DNA of 26,763 nucleotides from Oleispira sp963933055. Its GTDB lineage: Bacteria > Pseudomonadota > Gammaproteobacteria > Pseudomonadales > Oceanobacteraceae. Under the pieces are notes generated by a model, which did not search any database, was not told where the DNA came from, and saw only the letters and a program-made list of their open reading frames with translations. Position numbers and translations under genes: made by a program. Of the stretch, positions 23,505-26,763 are shown in pieces; the first letter of the stretch is position 1, and each line of letters opens with the position of its first letter. Location: contig CAWVSY010000051.1 of NCBI GenBank assembly GCA_963933055.1, positions 1 through 26,763 on the forward strand, read 5' to 3'.

Positions 23505-25376
23505 TTAGCTCTCCTTACCGCTGAGTTCGTTCACGGCACGCCATGCTTCATCAATCGCGGCATGCATATAAGGACTCCAGCCTGCATCTGAGTTAGCAAT
23601 AGCAATATTACCGTGACGCTGACGTGCGGTATCAATAGTAACCGCCGTGTAATCTTCATCATCAAACAAACTCGTTTCTTCATAGCTATAACCATGAGAC
23701 CAACGGTTAATGGTGATCGCTTCGATGAGAGACTCAAGTTCTGCGTCAGAAACATTCATAACAGCGGCTAGCTGAGTACGAATTTCAGCTTCCATATCGT
23801 CAAATGAGCGACCCAATAACTCGGCACGGCCCATACGCAATTGCTGACGAACATCCAAGCCGGTATTCGCCGCCGTTGGTACTTGCACCATATGTACTAC
23901 AATCGGCTTATCTGGCCCCGACGTATGCTTGTAATCACCCATGCTGACCGAGTAATCAAGCTTAACCAAACTGTAAGGCGCAGTCGGGCTGTATACCATG
24001 TGGATGCCTTGCTTCTTAAAGGCCTGCCAGTTTTTCAAAACAACTTTCACGTAGACCAAAGGCGCTTTAACGTTACGCGTTAAGGCTTCTTTCTGAGCCG
24101 CAGGCAACGAAGGAACGATGGATGGAATCATCATGTTATAACAAGCCATGATGCAATGACGGCCCTGAACTCTGCGTAATACACCCTCTTCAAGATAGCC
24201 TACATCAACTGGGCCATTAGGATTATCGACGCGAACCACGGTGCTATTTAAACGCAACTGTACATTATTACTGGCAACATCAAGCTTGTCGTAATCAAAC
24301 TTAGCCATCACAACATCTTCCATCGTATTGCCAGGAGCAACACCAGGAATTAAACCACGTACCAATAAGCGCGCAACCGAAGCATTACCATCCGGGAAGT
24401 GATAAATATAAGGATCGTCTAATTCCGCTTTCACCTCTTCGCTTGGCTCTGGCAGCCCCATGGCATCAAAACCTGGGTAGCGCACTTGCTGAGCATCCAA
24501 TGCGGCAATGGAATCAATGCCATAACCGTAAAACTCATTACTCATCGAACGGAAATACAATAACGCCGTATCACTCAGGCCAACAACATCTTTCAAAAAG
24601 GTGTAATAACTAATGCCCCATAAATAATCGATTTTCTCATCGTAAGGCATATCGGCTAAATAATTAGGAGGATTCAAGTGCAGAGTGATCAGAGCTTTGC
24701 GGTCAGATTCTGGCAACGGAAAATCGTTTAGATATTCTTCTAATGGTCGGCTATTTAATAAGTCGGGACGCAGCTCGTCAGCAATCCCCATTTCAGGACT
24801 ACCACCCACTACTTTATCAATACCAAAGTGCGCTTTATCAAAGAACGTACCGCGGCTTAAGCCTTGCTTAAAATAGAACTCTCGATCGAAATAACGCTTA
24901 AATTTTTCCGTCTCGATACCAAGGTCACCCATCAAAGCATTTACTTGCTCACTAAAAAGCATATCAGGCGACTGGAAAGACTCACTGCCACCGTAGCTCA
25001 GCAACGTATCACCGTTTACTTTAAACTCGTTACGCTTAGCATGGCCGCCGAAATCATCATGGTTATCAAGAATCAGAATTTTAGCATTCGGATTTTTCTG
25101 ACGATAAAACCACGCCGCGGAAAGACCACTGATACCGCCACCCACAACGACCAAATCGTACTGGCCTTGAACACCAAGACCGCCAATAGGAAAGCGATGG
25201 CCTTGACGCGCCAACTTATGCGCCGCCTCAAAAGACCCCGGATGGTTACCTCGCATCCCCGTTTTTAATGGCGGGTAATTTTGCGTAGGGTTAGCGCGAA
25301 TGGCGCTTAACGGCGTTAAGCCTGCGGCAATGGTAAGTGCTACACCATTTAAAAAATCGCGGCGGGTAATAGCCAT
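23505..25376 (-). CDS. Tat-exported FAD-dependent oxidoreductase, spermidine dehydrogenase-like
   Basis: The 623-residue protein starts with a twin-arginine signal, TRRDF followed by a hydrophobic stretch (NGVALTIAAGLTPLSA), so it is exported folded with its cofactor. The FAD Rossmann motif is VVVGGGISGLSAAW (about 74-87), continued by ILILDNHDDFGGHAKRNEF. The C-terminus carries a second FAD-binding motif (NIAIANSDAGWSPYMHAAIDEA). Overall architecture and length fit the spermidine dehydrogenase SpdH of Pseudomonas (about 620 residues), but this assignment is by resemblance. Its close coupling to a tri-heme cytochrome c suggests a periplasmic dehydrogenase feeding electrons to the respiratory chain. 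The substrate remains open: a polyamine is likely, another amine or alcohol possible. Confidence 0.8.
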   Translation of the reverse strand: MAITRRDFLNGVALTIAAGLTPLSAIRANPTQNYPPLKTGMRGNHPGSFEAAHKLARQGHRFPIGGLGVQGQYDLVVVGGGISGLSAAWFYRQKNPNAKILILDNHDDFGGHAKRNEFKVNGDTLLSYGGSESFQSPDMLFSEQVNALMGDLGIETEKFKRYFDREFYFKQGLSRGTFFDKAHFGIDKVVGGSPEMGIADELRPDLLNSRPLEEYLNDFPLPESDRKALITLHLNPPNYLADMPYDEKIDYLWGISYYTFLKDVVGLSDTALLYFRSMSNEFYGYGIDSIAALDAQQVRYPGFDAMGLPEPSEEVKAELDDPYIYHFPDGNASVARLLVRGLIPGVAPGNTMEDVVMAKFDYDKLDVASNNVQLRLNSTVVRVDNPNGPVDVGYLEEGVLRRVQGRHCIMACYNMMIPSIVPSLPAAQKEALTRNVKAPLVYVKVVLKNWQAFKKQGIHMVYSPTAPYSLVKLDYSVSMGDYKHTSGPDKPIVVHMVQVPTAANTGLDVRQQLRMGRAELLGRSFDDMEAEIRTQLAAVMNVSDAELESLIEAITINRWSHGYSYEETSLFDDEDYTAVTIDTARQRHGNIAIANSDAGWSPYMHAAIDEAWRAVNELSGKES

Positions 25377-25421
25377 AAAGGTATTCTTTGTTGAGTCACG
25401 TTGTAGAAATAGGCAATCGAA

Positions 25422-25447
25422 AACGTTGTTGGAATTGGAATAACGTT
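25422..25447. repeat. Two AACGTT palindromes 20 bp apart upstream of the flavoprotein gene
   Basis: AACGTT at 25422-25427 and again at 25442-25447 are exactly two helical turns apart. They are short, and may be a regulator site or chance. Confidence 0.3.
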
Positions 25448-25460
25448 ATAGTAAATTAAA

Positions 25461-25479
25461 TGAGAAGATTATCATAACC
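25461..25479. promoter_or_regulatory. Weak Fur-box-like site on the flavoprotein side
   Basis: On the minus strand GGTTATGATAATCTTCTCA matches the 19-base Fur consensus GATAATGATAATCATTATC at 12 positions and contains the core TGATAATC. It lies about 85 bases upstream of the flavoprotein start. Confidence 0.35.
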
Positions 25480-25541
25480 TTCTTATCAAATTTGCACTAA
25501 ATGAGTGCGTAGAGTATAGAACACTTTGCTGCTTTTAAAAT

Positions 25542-25560
25542 ACTACTGATAATCATTACT
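25542..25560. promoter_or_regulatory. Fur box in front of the di-heme peroxidase-family gene
   Basis: ACTACTGATAATCATTACT matches the 19-base Fur consensus at 14 positions, including an unbroken TGATAATCATTA core. It ends one base before the -35 box of the plus-strand promoter. Confidence 0.5.
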
Positions 25561-25561
25561 A

Positions 25562-25589
25562 TTTAAATTTATGACAACTGGGCTATAAT
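25562..25589 (+). promoter_or_regulatory. Promoter of the di-heme peroxidase-family gene
   Basis: TATAAT (25584-25589) is a perfect -10 box, with TTTAAA (25562-25567, 4 of 6) as -35 at 16 bases. Transcription would start about 25 bases before ATG 25621. The Fur-like site lies directly upstream. Confidence 0.55.
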
Positions 25590-25620
25590 GTTCGCCAGTC
25601 GTATTTATTAGAGCTTGGTT

Positions 25621-26763
25621 ATGTTGATTCATCGTATTTTTTTGATTTTTTGCACCTTATTTAGTGTATCTGCTTTTGCTGGGTTAGCCCCTGAAAGTGA
25701 TACCACAGACTCAAACTTAAGAGTCGCTTTGGGTAAGCTCATCTTTCAGGATAAAAATCTTTCCTCTCCCATTGGCCAGTCTTGCGCTAGCTGTCACCAA
25801 AGTGAAAACTTCTTTGCAGACCCTGGGCAAGTGGTGAGTGCGGGGGCCAATGCCCGTCTTTTTGGTAACCGTAATGCGCCTTCGATTTCATATGTGAAAT
25901 TTAACCCCGACTTATTTTGGAATAAAGAAGAATCGTTATGGATGGGCGGCTTCTTTCATGATGGTCGTGCGAAAACGTTGCAAGAACAAGCGGGAGGTCC
26001 TTTCTTAAACCCGTTAGAAATGGGCAATAAAACCATGGCAGAGGTCGTTGCGAAGGTTAAAAACTCAGATTACAAAATGTTATTTGAACAGCTCTATGGC
26101 GCAAACATTTGGCAGAATTCAGATGCGGCGTTTAATGCGATTACAGCGGCCATTGTGGCGTATGAACAAGGGCCAGAATTTGCGACCTTCAGTTCAAAGT
26201 ATGATTATTATTTACAGGGAAAAGTGCAATTAACAGCGCAAGAAAAACGGGGGCTAGAATTATTTGAAGCGGAAGATAAAGGCAATTGTGCCGCCTGTCA
26301 CCCAAGCCAAATCAGCGCTGAAAATCCACAGCCGTTATTTACCGATTACAGCTACGATAACCTTGGTCAGCCCGCGAATAAAAATTTAGCCTTTTATAAA
26401 ATGGATGACTTATTTAATCCACAAGGTTTAGCGTATATTGATAATGGCCTAGCCAATAATCCTCATATCAATAATGCCCATGAAGAGAAAGGCAAGTTTA
26501 AAGTAGCGACTCTGCGTAATATCGCTAAAACAGCGCCTTACTTACATAATGGTTTGTTTGATAACTTAAAAGAAGTTGTCGAATTTTATAACGAAAGAGA
26601 TCTTGATAGTAAAAAACCGTTAACGGAACAACGCTGGTCACAAGCGGAAGTTCTAGATAACGTGAATGATGAAGAGTTAGGGGATTTGAAGTTAACTCCA
26701 GAAGAGGTCGATGCTCTGGTAGCCTTTATGGAAACCCTAACCGACGGTTATTCTTTGCCAATA
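25621..26763 (+). CDS. MauG/cytochrome c peroxidase-family di-heme protein (3' end missing)
   Basis: The ORF opens at ATG 25621 and stays open for 381 codons to the window end, so it is truncated by the window, not by mutation. The signal peptide is MLIHRIFLIFCTLFSVSAFA. Two heme c motifs are present, SCASCHQ (about residue 60) and NCAACHPS (about 225), with the family stretches FGNRNAPS, LWMGGFFHDGRA and GGPFLNPLEMGN. TLRNIAKTAPYLHNG lies further on. The family includes bacterial peroxidases that reduce H2O2 in the periplasm and MauG-type enzymes that modify partner proteins; which applies here is unclear. It is divergent from the flavoprotein-cytochrome operon and has its own promoter and Fur-like box. 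Confidence 0.88.
   Translation, partial: MLIHRIFLIFCTLFSVSAFAGLAPESDTTDSNLRVALGKLIFQDKNLSSPIGQSCASCHQSENFFADPGQVVSAGANARLFGNRNAPSISYVKFNPDLFWNKEESLWMGGFFHDGRAKTLQEQAGGPFLNPLEMGNKTMAEVVAKVKNSDYKMLFEQLYGANIWQNSDAAFNAITAAIVAYEQGPEFATFSSKYDYYLQGKVQLTAQEKRGLELFEAEDKGNCAACHPSQISAENPQPLFTDYSYDNLGQPANKNLAFYKMDDLFNPQGLAYIDNGLANNPHINNAHEEKGKFKVATLRNIAKTAPYLHNGLFDNLKEVVEFYNERDLDSKKPLTEQRWSQAEVLDNVNDEELGDLKLTPEEVDALVAFMETLTDGYSLPI

Noticed and set aside
24864..25268. 134-codon plus-strand frame inside the FAD oxidoreductase gene
   Set aside because: It is the complement of the conserved FAD-binding region, so it is a shadow.

Overview
The window looks like chromosomal DNA of a free-living, moderately AT-rich gammaproteobacterium. 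The gene families (LplT/PlsC-type fusion, HD-GYP with an N-terminal DUF3391-type region, DUF4344-type protein, tri-heme cytochrome c) and the codon style suggest a marine Oceanospirillales-like organism; this is inferred from family resemblance, not from a marker gene. I see no rRNA, tRNA, CRISPR array, transposase, integrase or phage gene.

Layout. 216-2459 encodes a large exported metal-dependent hydrolase and ends in a very strong terminator. Convergent to it, on the minus strand, are a GDPD-type lipoprotein (2564-3856), a DMT/EamA permease (3973-4842), an LplT-like MFS transporter fused to a PlsC acyltransferase (4842-6719) and a TetR regulator (6734-7372). The last three form a tight operon. 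It starts from a control region (7390-7482) with three copies of a GAACA-C-TGTTC-type operator and two back-to-back promoters. The other promoter serves a 47-residue membrane-like microprotein (7522-7665). A MarR regulator and an unrecognised 531-residue protein follow (7667-9766, minus). Then come a 2OG-Fe(II) dioxygenase and an aldehyde dehydrogenase in one operon (9876-12030, minus), divergent from a LysR regulator (12160-13101).

13139-21280 is a plus-strand signalling block. It holds a histidine kinase with a PhnD-like periplasmic sensor, a response regulator-GGDEF-EAL gene broken by one in-frame stop and one frameshift, a second histidine kinase, a SpeE-like protein and an HD-GYP c-di-GMP phosphodiesterase. 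A 41-bp direct repeat (37/41 identical) flanks the first kinase and the broken gene. Its first copy includes the last codons of the LysR gene, and its second copy sits just before the second kinase, so the 4.2-kb block looks duplicated-in or inserted.

21322-26763 holds an exported DUF4344-type metallopeptidase, then a periplasmic redox unit: a Tat-exported FAD oxidoreductase of the spermidine-dehydrogenase type translationally linked to a tri-heme cytochrome c. Divergent from these is a di-heme MauG/cytochrome c peroxidase-family gene that runs off the window. Their shared upstream region carries a good Fur-box match and a weaker one.

The strongest leads are the broken c-di-GMP gene with a perfectly phased A-AAA-AAC slip site, the direct repeats around it, the palindromic TetR control region with its unannotated microprotein, and the spermidine-dehydrogenase/cytochrome unit with Fur-like sites.
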